A DNA stretch of 64,000 nt from Pedobacter sp. SYSU D00535 (GCF_017355855.1 NZ_JAFEWD010000003.1:434001-498000), one strand, 5' to 3'; counted from the first letter of the stretch, positions 49,554 to 58,934 are shown. Made by a program: numbers and translations. The notes: generated by a model not told the origin, from the sequence alone.

Positions 49554-50758
49554 AAAGTATCCTTTTTAGAATTTTGATAGTGATTATTACAGGGCTCTCC
49601 ATCCTTGGGATCGAGTCCTGCAATTCGGGGCAGCATGAGCACAGCGCTGCAGAGGGAAAATATACATGTCCTATGCATCCCCAGGTAGTTCAGGACGCAC
49701 CGGGTACTTGCCCCATTTGCAAGATGGACCTGGTGGCGGTAAACGGCGGAGGTGCGAAAGGCGAATTAGCTTTGAACGCCAGCCAAGTGCAGCTGGCCAA
49801 TATTCGAACCATCAGGGTGGGCACGGGTAACTTCAGTTCCTCCAAGATACTGAATGGGCGGCTGGTGGCTAATGCAAAGCAAACAGAAGTGATCTCCAGT
49901 CGATTTGAAGGGCGGGTGGAACGGCTGTATGTGAAAGAAACGGGTGTCGCGGTAAAGCCAGGACAACCGCTGATGCAGGTCTATAGCGAGCAGTTGCAGG
50001 TATTGCAGCAGGAGTACTTACTGCAGTTGAAACAGGTGGCAGCTTTCCCTGAAGAGAAAATTTATAAAACGCTTCGGGATGCAGCCAAAAACAAACTGGA
50101 ATTGTTTGGGTATTCCGCTGCTCAAATTGCTCAGCTGAGGAGAAGCAATAAGATATCTCCTTACGTAACGGTCTTTGCCGATGCCTCGGGAGTGGTTAAT
50201 GAAGTCAGCGTTTCTGAGGGACAATATGTTGCGGAGGGGACTGCGGTGGTACGGCTGCAGGCATACAACCGCCTCTGGCTGGAAGCGGAAGTCTATCCTT
50301 CTGAGCTTGGCCAGGTGAAGGTAGGAAGCCCGATACGTGTAGTGGTCAACGGATTCCCGGATAGGGAGATGAATGTTAAGGTCGACTTTGTGAGTCCTCA
50401 ACTAGATCCACAAACTCAGCTTTTAACAGTGAGGGCGACGATCAGCAATGAGTCCGGGCTTCTCCAGCCGGGTATGCAGGCGAACGTATTTTTAACAACC
50501 GGAAGAGTTACCGATGCCGTGAGTCTCCCCCTGGATGCAGTAATCCGGGATGAAGATGGCGCCCTGGTCTGGATTAAAAAAGAAGGCAATATCTTTGTAC
50601 CGAGGAAAGTGGTAACGGGCGCAGAAGATGATCGACAGATAGTGATCACTTCAGGGATTGCAGATGGCGAAGAAGTAGTAACGAGCGGGGCCTATCTGCT
50701 ATCAAGTGAATTTATTTTAAAGAAGGGAGCAAATCCCTTATCAGCAGTACATCATTAA
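49550..50758 (+). CDS. cusB: CusB-type periplasmic adaptor with heavy-metal-binding domain (second copy)
   Basis: 402 residues. Lipobox GIESCNSG (Cys about 25), heavy-metal-binding domain YTCPMHPQVVQDAPGTCPICKMDLV (about 38-62), then adaptor domains (SRFEGRVERLYVKETGVAVKPGQPLMQVYSEQL and GVVNEVSVSEGQYVAEGTAVVRL) and the membrane-proximal VTSGAYLLSSEFILK. It is clearly diverged from the first adaptor and lacks its Gly/Met insert. Two adaptors in one pump cluster suggest a mixed adaptor ring, or one adaptor and one metal-chaperone role (inference). ATGA overlap with the first copy. Confidence 0.9.
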   Translation: MKSILFRILIVIITGLSILGIESCNSGQHEHSAAEGKYTCPMHPQVVQDAPGTCPICKMDLVAVNGGGAKGELALNASQVQLANIRTIRVGTGNFSSSKILNGRLVANAKQTEVISSRFEGRVERLYVKETGVAVKPGQPLMQVYSEQLQVLQQEYLLQLKQVAAFPEEKIYKTLRDAAKNKLELFGYSAAQIAQLRRSNKISPYVTVFADASGVVNEVSVSEGQYVAEGTAVVRLQAYNRLWLEAEVYPSELGQVKVGSPIRVVVNGFPDREMNVKVDFVSPQLDPQTQLLTVRATISNESGLLQPGMQANVFLTTGRVTDAVSLPLDAVIRDEDGALVWIKKEGNIFVPRKVVTGAEDDRQIVITSGIADGEEVVTSGAYLLSSEFILKKGANPLSAVHH

Positions 50759-50779
50759 CAGTACATAAATTTTAAGAAT

Positions 50780-51325
50780 ATGGAAATCAACAGAAAAATA
50801 GGTCTGGGATTAGTGGCAGGCCTTCTTACAGCGTTTACAGCATGCTCATCAGGGGAAAACAAACAGGCAGGCTCGGGTCACGAAGGGCATGCGCACGAGG
50901 AGGCGGCCAACGAAGCCGGTAATCCTCAGTTTAAAGATGAGAAGACAAAAGAAGTGTATCAGCACTATGTGCACTTGAAAACAGCGCTGGTAAATACGGA
51001 CGCGAAAGAAGCTCAGGCAGGCGCAGCCGCTTTACAGACAGCGATGACGAATGCGGGCAATACGGAAGGTGCCGATATCGCGGGTAAAATTGCCAGCGCC
51101 TCAGACATCAAGCAGCAAAGAGATCAGTTTGATGAGCTGACCGATGTAGTGGAAAATTTGGTTAAATCAGCAGGACTAAGCGGCGGAAAGATATTTAAAC
51201 AATATTGTCCCATGGCGAAGGAGGGCGAGGGCGCTTATTGGTTGGCTAGCGAGACGGAGATCAGGAATCCTTACTACGGCGATGAGATGTTGGAATGCGG
51301 GGAAGTGAAGGAAGAAATTAAATAA
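50780..51325 (+). CDS. DUF3347 lipoprotein, copper-cluster associated
   Basis: 181 residues. Lipobox LLTAFTACSS (Cys about 22), then a His/Glu-rich linker (HEGHAHEE) able to bind metal, and the DUF3347 helical domain: VYQHYVHLKTALVNTDAKEAQAGAAALQ, FDELTDVVENLVKSAG and the C-terminal IFKQYCPMAKEGEGAYWLASETEIRNPYYGDEMLECG with two Cys and Met that form a likely metal site. DUF3347 domains often occur with CusB/CusA components in Bacteroidota. Last gene of the efflux operon, 21 nt after the second adaptor. Probable periplasmic metal-binding accessory. Confidence 0.88.
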   Translation: MEINRKIGLGLVAGLLTAFTACSSGENKQAGSGHEGHAHEEAANEAGNPQFKDEKTKEVYQHYVHLKTALVNTDAKEAQAGAAALQTAMTNAGNTEGADIAGKIASASDIKQQRDQFDELTDVVENLVKSAGLSGGKIFKQYCPMAKEGEGAYWLASETEIRNPYYGDEMLECGEVKEEIK

Positions 51326-51337
51326 TCTGTGGGGTTG

Positions 51338-51383
51338 AAAAAGAAGAAGAGGCGCTGATTTCTGTCAGCACCTCTTTCTTTTT
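51338..51383. terminator. Bidirectional terminator after the efflux operon
   Basis: GAGGCGCTGA and TCAGCACCTC form a stem with one mismatch, capped by TTTCTG, extended by A/G-rich and T/C-rich flanks (AAAAGAAGAA with TTTCTTTTT). Shared by the converging TIG-protein gene. Confidence 0.8.
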
Positions 51384-53082
51384 AGTTAGTTACCGTAAAA
51401 TTAGTTGAACTAACCATCGTACTGCCCAATCCGTTGGTTACGGTTATTTTCATTGCGCCAGCTTGAACATTAGAAGGCACCGCTACCCGTAATGTTGATT
51501 CTGTCGCACTTAATATTGTTGTGTTCACCGTCCCAAACTTTACTGTGTTGTTATAGGTGTAGGGCGAAAAACCGCTACCCGATATTGTTACCACAGTTCC
51601 TGCAACGCCTGAGCTTGGTGAGAAGGAACTGATTGCAGGAGCAAGAACAGTAAAGTCGTCGCTCGCTGTTGCACTGTTGTTTCCTTGTCTTACAGAGATC
51701 TTTACATTGCCCGGGTCCACATTGGCGGGGACCAGAACTCTAAGTGTAGTATTCGTAGCGTTTGATGAATTGGTAGACCCTGAGCCAAAATAGACCTGAT
51801 AGTTGAAGTTCGGATTAAAGTTTCCCGTTAGCGTTATCTCTTTACCAACGGCGCCTGAACTTGGCGAAAAGCCAGTGATCGCGAGCGGCAGCACCTTGAG
51901 CTTCTGAGGAGCATTAATGCTGTGCGGGCCCGCCACTACCGTAACGGTGTATTCTCCTACAGGAAAATCACCCGGTACGGTTGCAGTAATTTGTCCCGCA
52001 GAGGAAACCGTGTAGGACACAGGAATATTTCCTATCATAACCTTGAAGCCCGCCATGTTGGTATAGCTATATCCGTTGGTCGGGAAGTTATTTCCGAAGA
52101 TCGAAAAGCTTCCTCCTGCCAGAGCGCTCGCTGGAGATATGGAAGACACCGAATGAGCATTAACTGTATATTCTCCTGGCAGTGTAGTCGAAACTCCGTC
52201 GGCCATCACCGAGATGCTTAACTTTTCAGTGTTTACCGTTGCAGGAATGACCACAGAGAGTGTGTTATTGCTGGTGCTGTACGAGTTTACAGAAGCTTCT
52301 ATAGTGCCAAAAAACACTTTAATGCTGCTATTATAATAATAGGATTGAAGGTTTTGCCCTGATATAGTGACCGTAGAACCGACATAGCCGGATTTTGGAA
52401 AAAAGTCCTGAAAAGTAGGAAGTACTCTGAAGCTATAGCCGATGTTCATCGTCTGTCCAGCTACTATAACATTTACCGACACCTGATTACTGCTGCTATA
52501 ACTGGTGCTGATTCCTATTGGCACTTCTGCTATAATTTTGGTGGGGCTAACTTCTACAACAGTAGCTTTTACTCCTCCAAAACTTACTTCCACCTCGGTC
52601 TTTTCACTTGTAAAAAACTGGCCGTTGATAGTAATCCTGTCTCCGGCTTTACCTGCAGTCGGACTTAGCGAAGAAACATTCAGGCTCGGAAGCTGCACCA
52701 TGCGTACATCTCCAAAAACTACTCCTTTGCTGTTTTTTAGATAAGCTCTTGCGTACAAGCTCCTGTTGTAGCTGGCCAAATTCACGAGCTGTACTTCCTT
52801 AGAAAATTCGCCGGCTGCAGCATCAGCGCCAAGAGACACTTTAATGCCTTCAAATTCCGTAAGATTGCTGCTAGTGCCATATACAAAGCCATAATCTGCA
52901 ACTTCGTAGCTGCCCTTGTTAATGATGGTACCCTTCAACAGTGCTTTTGAGGCCGATATAGCAGTGGGAGTTTGTGTTTGAACCACAGGGTGCTCAGTCT
53001 CTTCTTTCTTACACCCGAACAGCAATAATAACGTTGCGATTAACGATGCAGACAGGAGGCGATAATAATGTGCGGCTTTCAT
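51382..53082 (-). CDS. Surface lipoprotein with five IPT/TIG domains
   Basis: 566 residues from the ATG at 53082, 1 nt after the stop of the barrel gene; a frame-extending ATG at 53094 overlaps that stop. Lipobox LLLLFGCKK (Cys about 24). After a roughly 110-residue N-terminal Ig-like region (YGFVYGTSSNLTEFEG), five IPT/TIG domains follow, each opening with a xISSxSPxSGxxGxxVTIxG-type strand pair: near 125, 218, 303, 395 and 480. Such proteins are carbohydrate- or protein-binding surface lipoproteins in Bacteroidota (SusE/SusF-like role, but no SusCD is here). Probably co-transcribed and functionally paired with the upstream barrel. Confidence 0.82.
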   Translation of the reverse strand: MKAAHYYRLLSASLIATLLLLFGCKKEETEHPVVQTQTPTAISASKALLKGTIINKGSYEVADYGFVYGTSSNLTEFEGIKVSLGADAAAGEFSKEVQLVNLASYNRSLYARAYLKNSKGVVFGDVRMVQLPSLNVSSLSPTAGKAGDRITINGQFFTSEKTEVEVSFGGVKATVVEVSPTKIIAEVPIGISTSYSSSNQVSVNVIVAGQTMNIGYSFRVLPTFQDFFPKSGYVGSTVTISGQNLQSYYYNSSIKVFFGTIEASVNSYSTSNNTLSVVIPATVNTEKLSISVMADGVSTTLPGEYTVNAHSVSSISPASALAGGSFSIFGNNFPTNGYSYTNMAGFKVMIGNIPVSYTVSSAGQITATVPGDFPVGEYTVTVVAGPHSINAPQKLKVLPLAITGFSPSSGAVGKEITLTGNFNPNFNYQVYFGSGSTNSSNATNTTLRVLVPANVDPGNVKISVRQGNNSATASDDFTVLAPAISSFSPSSGVAGTVVTISGSGFSPYTYNNTVKFGTVNTTILSATESTLRVAVPSNVQAGAMKITVTNGLGSTMVSSTNFTVTN

Positions 53083-53083
53083 A

Positions 53084-53863
53084 CTATAACACATAACCTA
53101 ATCTGATACCGTTATATAAAGTTGGGCCGAACGAGAAGTTAGAGTCTTTTACGTCCGCTGGAGTTGTAGCACTGCTGGATCCAGTCTGAGTTACCTCTAT
53201 CGCCTGATAATTGGTTTGATAAAAACCAAAGTTGAATTCGTAGCCAAAGAAGAAGTTCTTAGCCATGTAAAAATCAAAGCCTGTTACCAGGTTCAGGCCA
53301 TATCTGGTGTACCCTCTTTCTCCGCTACCAACAGTATAAACTGTTTGGTACTGACCGCCGCCATTGTAGTTTGGTACCCAAATCACTTGCGGTGTTGACG
53401 TTTGCCAGGCCCCCTTAATAGTTGTAACAGATTGGCCTGATGTGATTTCTTGTTTTGCTGATTTATTCGCAAGGGTTAAATCAAGGCCATAATATGGCGA
53501 TAATCTTCTTGTACCTTTCAGATGCTGCTCGAATCCAAGGTTTAAAGCCAGTGAGGTGCTATTCCTTTCGTTCTTGTAAATGCTTGGATTGGAGCCGTAG
53601 GGATTGCTGTTCTCGACTAATGAATCCAGCTTGCGGGCCGAAAAACCGATTCTCCAGGCAAACCGGGGAGAACTAAAGATTCTTAGTTTGATCTGGTTCA
53701 AAGAGTTGTTCAGGCTCAACTCTCCCTTGAAGGGATTAATGTTAAGTTCTGTTGCCAGGTTTTTCTTAAAAGGTTTTAACGAAGATTCATCGCTCTCGGA
53801 TGACTGGGCATAGCTTGCCAGTGCAGCAAAGCTGAGTGCCAAAATTGTGACTAAGGGTTTCAT
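53084..53863 (-). CDS. Predicted outer-membrane beta-barrel protein
   Basis: 259 residues from the ATG at 53863, which gives the signal peptide MKPLVTILALSFAALASYAQ; the longer frame to 53908 adds 15 unlikely residues. The mature part has alternating-polarity strands ending in aromatic residues (TSLALNLGFEQHL, YYGLDLTL, YGLNLVTGFDFYMAKNFFFGYEFNFGFY) and ends NGIRLGYVL, the usual C-terminal barrel strand. This suggests an 8-10-stranded barrel of the outer-membrane beta-barrel type. No function beyond that can be read. First of a two-gene minus-strand unit with the TIG lipoprotein. Confidence 0.75.
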   Translation of the reverse strand: MKPLVTILALSFAALASYAQSSESDESSLKPFKKNLATELNINPFKGELSLNNSLNQIKLRIFSSPRFAWRIGFSARKLDSLVENSNPYGSNPSIYKNERNSTSLALNLGFEQHLKGTRRLSPYYGLDLTLANKSAKQEITSGQSVTTIKGAWQTSTPQVIWVPNYNGGGQYQTVYTVGSGERGYTRYGLNLVTGFDFYMAKNFFFGYEFNFGFYQTNYQAIEVTQTGSSSATTPADVKDSNFSFGPTLYNGIRLGYVL

Positions 53864-54142
53864 ATTAAAAATTGAATGGCCGAAGTTAGAAAAAAACCAA
53901 AGTTCCAATCGTGATTTTTCAAAAAATACTACTTCAGAGAGCCGGGTTTAGCCAACCTGATTCAAATCCTGATAGAGTTATGGGCAGCGACGCAGCTCTA
54001 AGGTACCGCTACCGCAGAGTATCCGCTAAAACCTGCTTTTCGGGGAGCAATTACGGAGCTGTTGCGGACCAAACCCAGGTTTGGGAATAATGGGGGACTT
54101 CACAAGGTATAAAAGGTGGAGGGGCGAAGGGCATGCAGAAAG

Positions 54143-54164
54143 CCTAATTTACTCCAATATTAGG
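54143..54164. promoter_or_regulatory. Inverted repeat CCTAAT-N10-ATTAGG
   Basis: Perfect 6-nt arms about 140 nt upstream of rhaT. The size suits a dimeric regulator site. No regulator gene for rhamnose lies in the window, so the binder is unknown. Confidence 0.35.
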
Positions 54165-54248
54165 TAATCAGGCAGGAGGCCGATGCCGGAGACTTTTTCT
54201 TCAGGTCGGCCACTTTTCTATCATCATGACAGTGCATGACAGAATAAC

Positions 54249-54278
54249 AATTGCACTTTTATAATTTTAGCGGCAATT
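54249..54278 (+). promoter_or_regulatory. Inverted repeat around a possible rhaT -7 box
   Basis: AATTGC (54249-54254) and GCAATT (54273-54278) flank TAATTTTA (54262-54269), a near match to TANNTTTG, 37 nt before the rhaT ATG. Could be promoter plus operator. Confidence 0.3.
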
Positions 54279-54306
54279 AAACAAACTATTATAACCTCAT
54301 TAAAGA

Positions 54307-55389
54307 ATGCAAGCACTATTTGGCGTAATTTATCACTTGATCGGAGGTTTTGCTTCCGGGAGTTTTTACATCCCCTACAAAAAGGTTAAGGGATGGGCGT
54401 GGGAGAGCTACTGGATCGTGGGCGGTCTTTTTTCATGGCTTATTGTCCCTCCTTTAGCAGCTTACCTTACTATTCCCGACTTCTGGAGCATTATAGGAAG
54501 TACCAGTTCTGATATCCTGGGTTACACCTATCTTTTCGGACTTCTCTGGGGTATCGGTGGGTTGACCTACGGTTTAGGTGTTCGCTATCTTGGCGTTTCT
54601 TTAGGAAGTTCGATTATCCTTGGACTTTGCTCTATTTTCGGCGCGTTGATTCCTTCTGTTTATTACGATATTAACCCGACTCCCGGGAAAGACTCTTTTA
54701 CCGACCTGATCTCCAATACTTGGGGACAAGTAGTGCTTCTGGGGATTTTGGTTTGCGTTATCGGCATTATCATTTGTGGCAAGGCGGGCGCAATGAAAGA
54801 AAGCGAGCTAACGCCAACAGAAAAAGCAGAAAATAATAAAGAGTTCAAACTAGGTCTCGGCTTGTTTGTTTCCATTGTTTCTGGCGTTCTTAGTGCTTGT
54901 TTTAACTTTGGTATTGAAGCTGGAAAGCCGATGGCTGACATGGCCAACGAAGCTTGGAAAGCAGTTAATCCAGATGCTACCGAGAGCTTCCTGTTCCAAA
55001 ACAATGTAGTGTATATTGTGATACTTTGGGGAGGATTAACCACCAATTTTATATGGTGTATGTTTCTGAATGCGCGTAACAAAACCTTCGGCGATTATAC
55101 GAATGCTAAAACGCCCCTTGTGGCGAACTACATTTTCTCGGCTCTGGCTGGAACTACCTGGTTCCTGCAGTTTTTCTTCTACGGTATGGGTGAAAGTCGC
55201 TTAGGGAACGGGCCTAGCTCCTGGATCCTGCATATGGCCTTCATTATTTTGATTGCAAATGTTTGGGGACTTGTACTGAAAGAATGGAAAGCTGTAAGTA
55301 AGAAAACTTATGCAACTGTAGTTGCAGGTATTCTGGTCATTATTCTTTCGGTTTTAATCGTGGGATACGGAAACTCCTTGAAGAGTTAA
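54307..55389 (+). CDS. rhaT: L-rhamnose/proton symporter
   Basis: 360 residues, about ten membrane helices in the drug/metabolite-transporter fold. RhaT motifs: an N-terminal GVIYHLIGGFASGSFYIPYKKVKGWAWESYWIVGGLFSW, YGLGVRYLGVSLGSSI with CSIFGALIP, and FNFGIEAGKPMADMA. It imports L-rhamnose (and some lyxose) with a proton across the inner membrane. It is the first gene of the rhamnose operon, followed after 71 nt by the aldolase-dehydrogenase gene. A weak hairpin with a T-run lies in that gap. Confidence 0.93.
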   Translation: MQALFGVIYHLIGGFASGSFYIPYKKVKGWAWESYWIVGGLFSWLIVPPLAAYLTIPDFWSIIGSTSSDILGYTYLFGLLWGIGGLTYGLGVRYLGVSLGSSIILGLCSIFGALIPSVYYDINPTPGKDSFTDLISNTWGQVVLLGILVCVIGIIICGKAGAMKESELTPTEKAENNKEFKLGLGLFVSIVSGVLSACFNFGIEAGKPMADMANEAWKAVNPDATESFLFQNNVVYIVILWGGLTTNFIWCMFLNARNKTFGDYTNAKTPLVANYIFSALAGTTWFLQFFFYGMGESRLGNGPSSWILHMAFIILIANVWGLVLKEWKAVSKKTYATVVAGILVIILSVLIVGYGNSLKS

Positions 55390-55405
55390 AGTTGGATTTT
55401 GCCTT

Positions 55406-55425
55406 CGCCTTTTAGGGCGTTTTTT
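55406..55425 (+). terminator. Weak hairpin and T-run between rhaT and the aldolase gene
   Basis: CGCC (55406-55409) and GGCG (55416-55419) followed by T6. The stem is only 4 bp, so it would be a partial terminator lowering downstream expression at most. Confidence 0.35.
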
Positions 55426-55460
55426 GAAGAACAAATAAATTGTAAATAATAAAAATTAAT

Positions 55461-57575
55461 ATGTCTGTCCAAACTTTTAAACACGTTAGCTATCTCTGGG
55501 ATGAGGCTAAAGCAGCGGAACTTGCAGGTGATGAAGTAGCTTTATTAATCTATCGTTCTAACCTATTAGGCGCGGATTTAAGGCTAACGAACTATGGCGG
55601 AGGTAATACTTCTTGCAAAGCTATTGCTAAAGATCCATTAACTGGCGAAGAAACGGAAGTAATGTGGATTAAGGGTTCTGGTGGTGATATCGGTACCTTG
55701 AAGCGTAGCGGATTAGCCGCTCTTTACGTCGATCGCTTACGTAGTTTAAAGAATATCTACCGCGGTATCGAGCACGAAGATGAGATGGTTGAATTATTCA
55801 ATCACTGTATCTACGATTTAAATTCTAAAGCACCATCTATCGATACTCCATTGCATGGTTTCTTACCATTCAAGCATATCGACCATTTACACCCTGATGC
55901 AGCTATCGCTATTGCTGCTGCAAAAGACGGTAAAAAAATCACTCAGGAACTCTTTGGTGGTACTATCGGTTGGGTTGAGTGGCAAAAACCTGGTTTTGAC
56001 CTGGGCTTGCAACTTCGCGAGTGCTTGGATCAAAATCCTGGTATCCGTGGTATCATGCTGGGTTCTCACGGCTTGTTCACCTGGGGAAATACAGCCTACG
56101 AAAGCTATGTAAATACCTTGGAGGTGATTGAGAAGTGTGCCGAATACCTGGAGCAAAACTATGGTAAAAAAGGACCTGTGTTCGGAGGTCAGAAAATTCA
56201 GAGTTTAGCACCGGAAGGCCGCAGGAAACAAGCGGCTGCAATCGCTCCCATCCTTCGTGGTTTCTGCTCAAGCGAAAGACACATGATTGGTCACTTTACT
56301 GATGATCCTCGTGTGCTTGAGTTTATCAACTCTAATGACCTTGACAGGTTAGCTCCTCTTGGAACAAGCTGTCCGGATCACTTCCTGCGCACTAAAATCA
56401 GCCCGCTTGTTTTAGATCTTGCGCCAGATGCAGATCTTTCAGATGTTGCCGGATTAAAAGAAAAGCTGGCTCCTGCTTTCGAAGCTTACCGTGCCATGTA
56501 CACCGAGTACTACGAGACTTGTAAGCATCCTAACAGCCCTGCTATCCGCGATGCCAACCCTGTGATCATTTTGTATCCTGGTGTAGGTATGTTCTCTTTC
56601 TCGAAAGACAAACAGACTGCACGGGTAGCAGCAGAATTCTATACGAACGCTATCAACGTAATGAAAGGTGCTGAAGCTATTTCTGAATATACTTCATTAC
56701 CTCGTCAGGAAGCTTTCAATATTGAGTACTGGTTGTTGGAAGAGGCGAAGCTTCAACGTATGCCGAAGCCGAAAGCACTATCTGGTAAGATCGCTTTGAT
56801 CACCGGAAGTGCAGGCGGTATAGGTAAAGCAATCGCGAAGAAATTTGTGGAAGAAGGAGCAGTAGTGATCCTTAACGACATGAACGTAGAGCGTTTACAA
56901 GGTGCCGGCGAAGAGTTTAAAGGTAAATTCGGAAAAGATTCATATGCTACTGCCGTTTTAGATGTAACGAAAGCGGATCAAATTCAGGAAGCATTAGAAG
57001 TGGCGGCATTGGCATTTGGTGGTGTAGACATCGTCATCAACAACGCTGGTCTTTCTATTTCTAAAACTATTCAGGATCACACGGAGAAAGACTGGGATCT
57101 TCTATATGATGTATTAGTAAAAGGTCAGTTCTTCGTAACGCAGGCTGCAGTTGAAATCATGCGTAAGCAGGCAATTGGTGGCGACGTTATCAATATCGTA
57201 AGCAAAAACGCATTGGTTTCAGGACCAAACAACGCTGGTTACGGAAGTGCGAAGGCCGCTCAACTACACTTAAGCAGATTGAATGCTGCTGAGCTGGGTG
57301 CGGACAGAATTCGTGTAAACGTGGTAAACCCAGATGCAGTAATCAGCGACAGTAATATCTGGGCTGGTGGTTGGGCCGAAGGTCGTGCCAAAGCTTATGG
57401 AATTACGGTTGCAGAATTACCAGCGTACTACGCTAAGCGTACTTTGTTAGGTGAAATCATCTTACCTGATGATATTGCTAACGCTTGTTTCGCCTTTGTA
57501 GGAGGTCTTCTGCATAAATCAACCGGAAACGTATTAAACGTTGATGGTGGAGTTGCGATGGCTTTTGTAAGATAA
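55461..57575 (+). CDS. rhaEW: Bifunctional rhamnulose-1-phosphate aldolase / lactaldehyde dehydrogenase
   Basis: 704 residues, a known fusion. Residues about 20-420 are a class II aldolase domain: DLRLTNYGGGNTSCKA, WIKGSGGDIGTLK, HGFLPFKHIDHLHPDA with zinc-binding histidines. Residues about 430-704 are a short-chain dehydrogenase: TGSAGGIG near 447-454, NNAGLS and the catalytic Tyr594/Lys598 in YGSAK. The aldolase cleaves rhamnulose 1-phosphate to DHAP and L-lactaldehyde, and the dehydrogenase oxidises the lactaldehyde to L-lactate, channelling the toxic aldehyde. This fits the LutABC lactate genes placed downstream. The gene is 85 nt before rhaI. Confidence 0.93.
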   Translation: MSVQTFKHVSYLWDEAKAAELAGDEVALLIYRSNLLGADLRLTNYGGGNTSCKAIAKDPLTGEETEVMWIKGSGGDIGTLKRSGLAALYVDRLRSLKNIYRGIEHEDEMVELFNHCIYDLNSKAPSIDTPLHGFLPFKHIDHLHPDAAIAIAAAKDGKKITQELFGGTIGWVEWQKPGFDLGLQLRECLDQNPGIRGIMLGSHGLFTWGNTAYESYVNTLEVIEKCAEYLEQNYGKKGPVFGGQKIQSLAPEGRRKQAAAIAPILRGFCSSERHMIGHFTDDPRVLEFINSNDLDRLAPLGTSCPDHFLRTKISPLVLDLAPDADLSDVAGLKEKLAPAFEAYRAMYTEYYETCKHPNSPAIRDANPVIILYPGVGMFSFSKDKQTARVAAEFYTNAINVMKGAEAISEYTSLPRQEAFNIEYWLLEEAKLQRMPKPKALSGKIALITGSAGGIGKAIAKKFVEEGAVVILNDMNVERLQGAGEEFKGKFGKDSYATAVLDVTKADQIQEALEVAALAFGGVDIVINNAGLSISKTIQDHTEKDWDLLYDVLVKGQFFVTQAAVEIMRKQAIGGDVINIVSKNALVSGPNNAGYGSAKAAQLHLSRLNAAELGADRIRVNVVNPDAVISDSNIWAGGWAEGRAKAYGITVAELPAYYAKRTLLGEIILPDDIANACFAFVGGLLHKSTGNVLNVDGGVAMAFVR

Positions 57576-57659
57576 TAATTTGATGTCTGAGGTGTAAGAG
57601 TGGAAGAAATCTGCCCTTGCACTTCAGACTTCTCCTCAAAAAATATAACCAGTAAACAC

Positions 57660-58934
57660 ATGAAGATCGAGAGGTATCAGATTGATGAACACAACAGCAG
57701 TTTGGTTCAGAAACATGAAAGAAAATTAGAATACACTGCTCAGGAGATTTCAGAAACAGAGCAAATCATAGAGAAACTGATAAAGTTTCAAATCGCTATC
57801 CCGAGCTGGGCCCTGGGTACAGGCGGAACGCGTTTTGGAAGATTTTCAGGTGGAGGTGAGCCGCGTGGATTAGAGGAGAAGATTGAGGATATCGCTTTAC
57901 TACATCAGTTGAACCAATCGAGCGGAGCCATATCGCTGCATATTCCCTGGGATATCCCCTCCAACCCTTCGGCGATTAAAGCCTTAGCAGCGCAAAACGG
58001 AATTCGTTTTGATGCAGTTAATTCAAATACATTCCAGGATCAGCCTAATCAGCAGCTTAGCTATAAGTTCGGGTCCTTACATCATGTAGATAAAGCTGTA
58101 AGAAAGCAAGCAATCGAGCACAATATTGAGGTGATCAGACATGGTGTGGAATTAGGATCAGATGCGCTGACAGTTTGGTTAGCGGATGGTTCCAGCTTTC
58201 CGGGTCAGCTAAATTTCCGCAAAGCGTTTAATAATACTTTAGAAAGCTTACAGGAGATTTACGCAGCATTACCTGAAAACTGGAAAGTGCTTGTAGAATA
58301 TAAGCCGTTTGAGCCAAACTTCTACTCTACTACCATTGGCGACTGGGGACAATCACTTCTTTTGGCGAACAAATTAGGCCCTAAAGCTACTACCCTGGTT
58401 GACTTAGGTCACCACCTTCCAAATGCTAATATTGAGCAAATTGTTGCCTTGTTAATCAACGAAGGAAAATTAGGCGGTTTCCACTTCAATGATTCTAAAT
58501 ACTCAGACGACGATTTAACCGTAGGTAGCGTGAAGCCTTATCAGTTGTTCCTGATCTTTAACGAGTTGGTTGATGGTTTGGATGCAAAAGGAATTGACCA
58601 CGCTACTGGTTTGGGTTGGATGATCGATGCTTCTCACAACGTCAAAGATCCTCTCGAAGACCTATTGCAGTCGGTAGAAGCGATTATGATTGCTTACGCT
58701 CAGGCATTATCTGTGGATCGCGTGGCATTAGAAGAAGCTCGCGACAACAATGATGTAGTAAAGGCGCAGGAAATTATACAAAACGCCTTCCGCACAGATG
58801 TAAGAGCATTGGTGGCAGAAGCAAGACGACGCTCTGGCGCGGCCATCAATCCTGTACAATTGTTCCGCGACCTGAAAGTTCGCGAGCAGCTGATTGGTGA
58901 AAGAGGATTAAAGACAGTAGCAACTGGATTATAA
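57660..58934 (+). CDS. rhaI: L-rhamnose isomerase, RhaI type
   Basis: 424 residues from the ATG at 57660; a GTG at 57600 would add 20 residues with no similarity to the family. TIM-barrel sugar isomerase of the RhaI (Pseudomonas stutzeri) type: IPSWALGTGGTRFGRF near 45, DALTVWLADGSSFPGQ, VLVEYKPFEPNFYST, TLVDLGHHLPNANIEQI and GGFHFNDSKYSDDDLTVG, carrying the metal-binding Glu, Asp and His residues. It converts L-rhamnose to L-rhamnulose. It differs from the E. coli RhaA type. Placed between the aldolase and kinase genes of the pathway. Confidence 0.92.
   Translation: MKIERYQIDEHNSSLVQKHERKLEYTAQEISETEQIIEKLIKFQIAIPSWALGTGGTRFGRFSGGGEPRGLEEKIEDIALLHQLNQSSGAISLHIPWDIPSNPSAIKALAAQNGIRFDAVNSNTFQDQPNQQLSYKFGSLHHVDKAVRKQAIEHNIEVIRHGVELGSDALTVWLADGSSFPGQLNFRKAFNNTLESLQEIYAALPENWKVLVEYKPFEPNFYSTTIGDWGQSLLLANKLGPKATTLVDLGHHLPNANIEQIVALLINEGKLGGFHFNDSKYSDDDLTVGSVKPYQLFLIFNELVDGLDAKGIDHATGLGWMIDASHNVKDPLEDLLQSVEAIMIAYAQALSVDRVALEEARDNNDVVKAQEIIQNAFRTDVRALVAEARRRSGAAINPVQLFRDLKVREQLIGERGLKTVATGL

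Larger units (their letters stand above)
53864..54306. other. 443-nt intergenic region, divergent promoter space
   Basis: No gene. Contains inverted repeats CCTAAT-N10-ATTAGG (54143-54164), GGCCGA/TCGGCC (54178-54211) and AATTGC-N18-GCAATT (54249-54278). It must hold the promoters of the barrel/TIG unit and of the rhamnose operon; no full consensus promoter was found for either. Confidence 0.55.
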
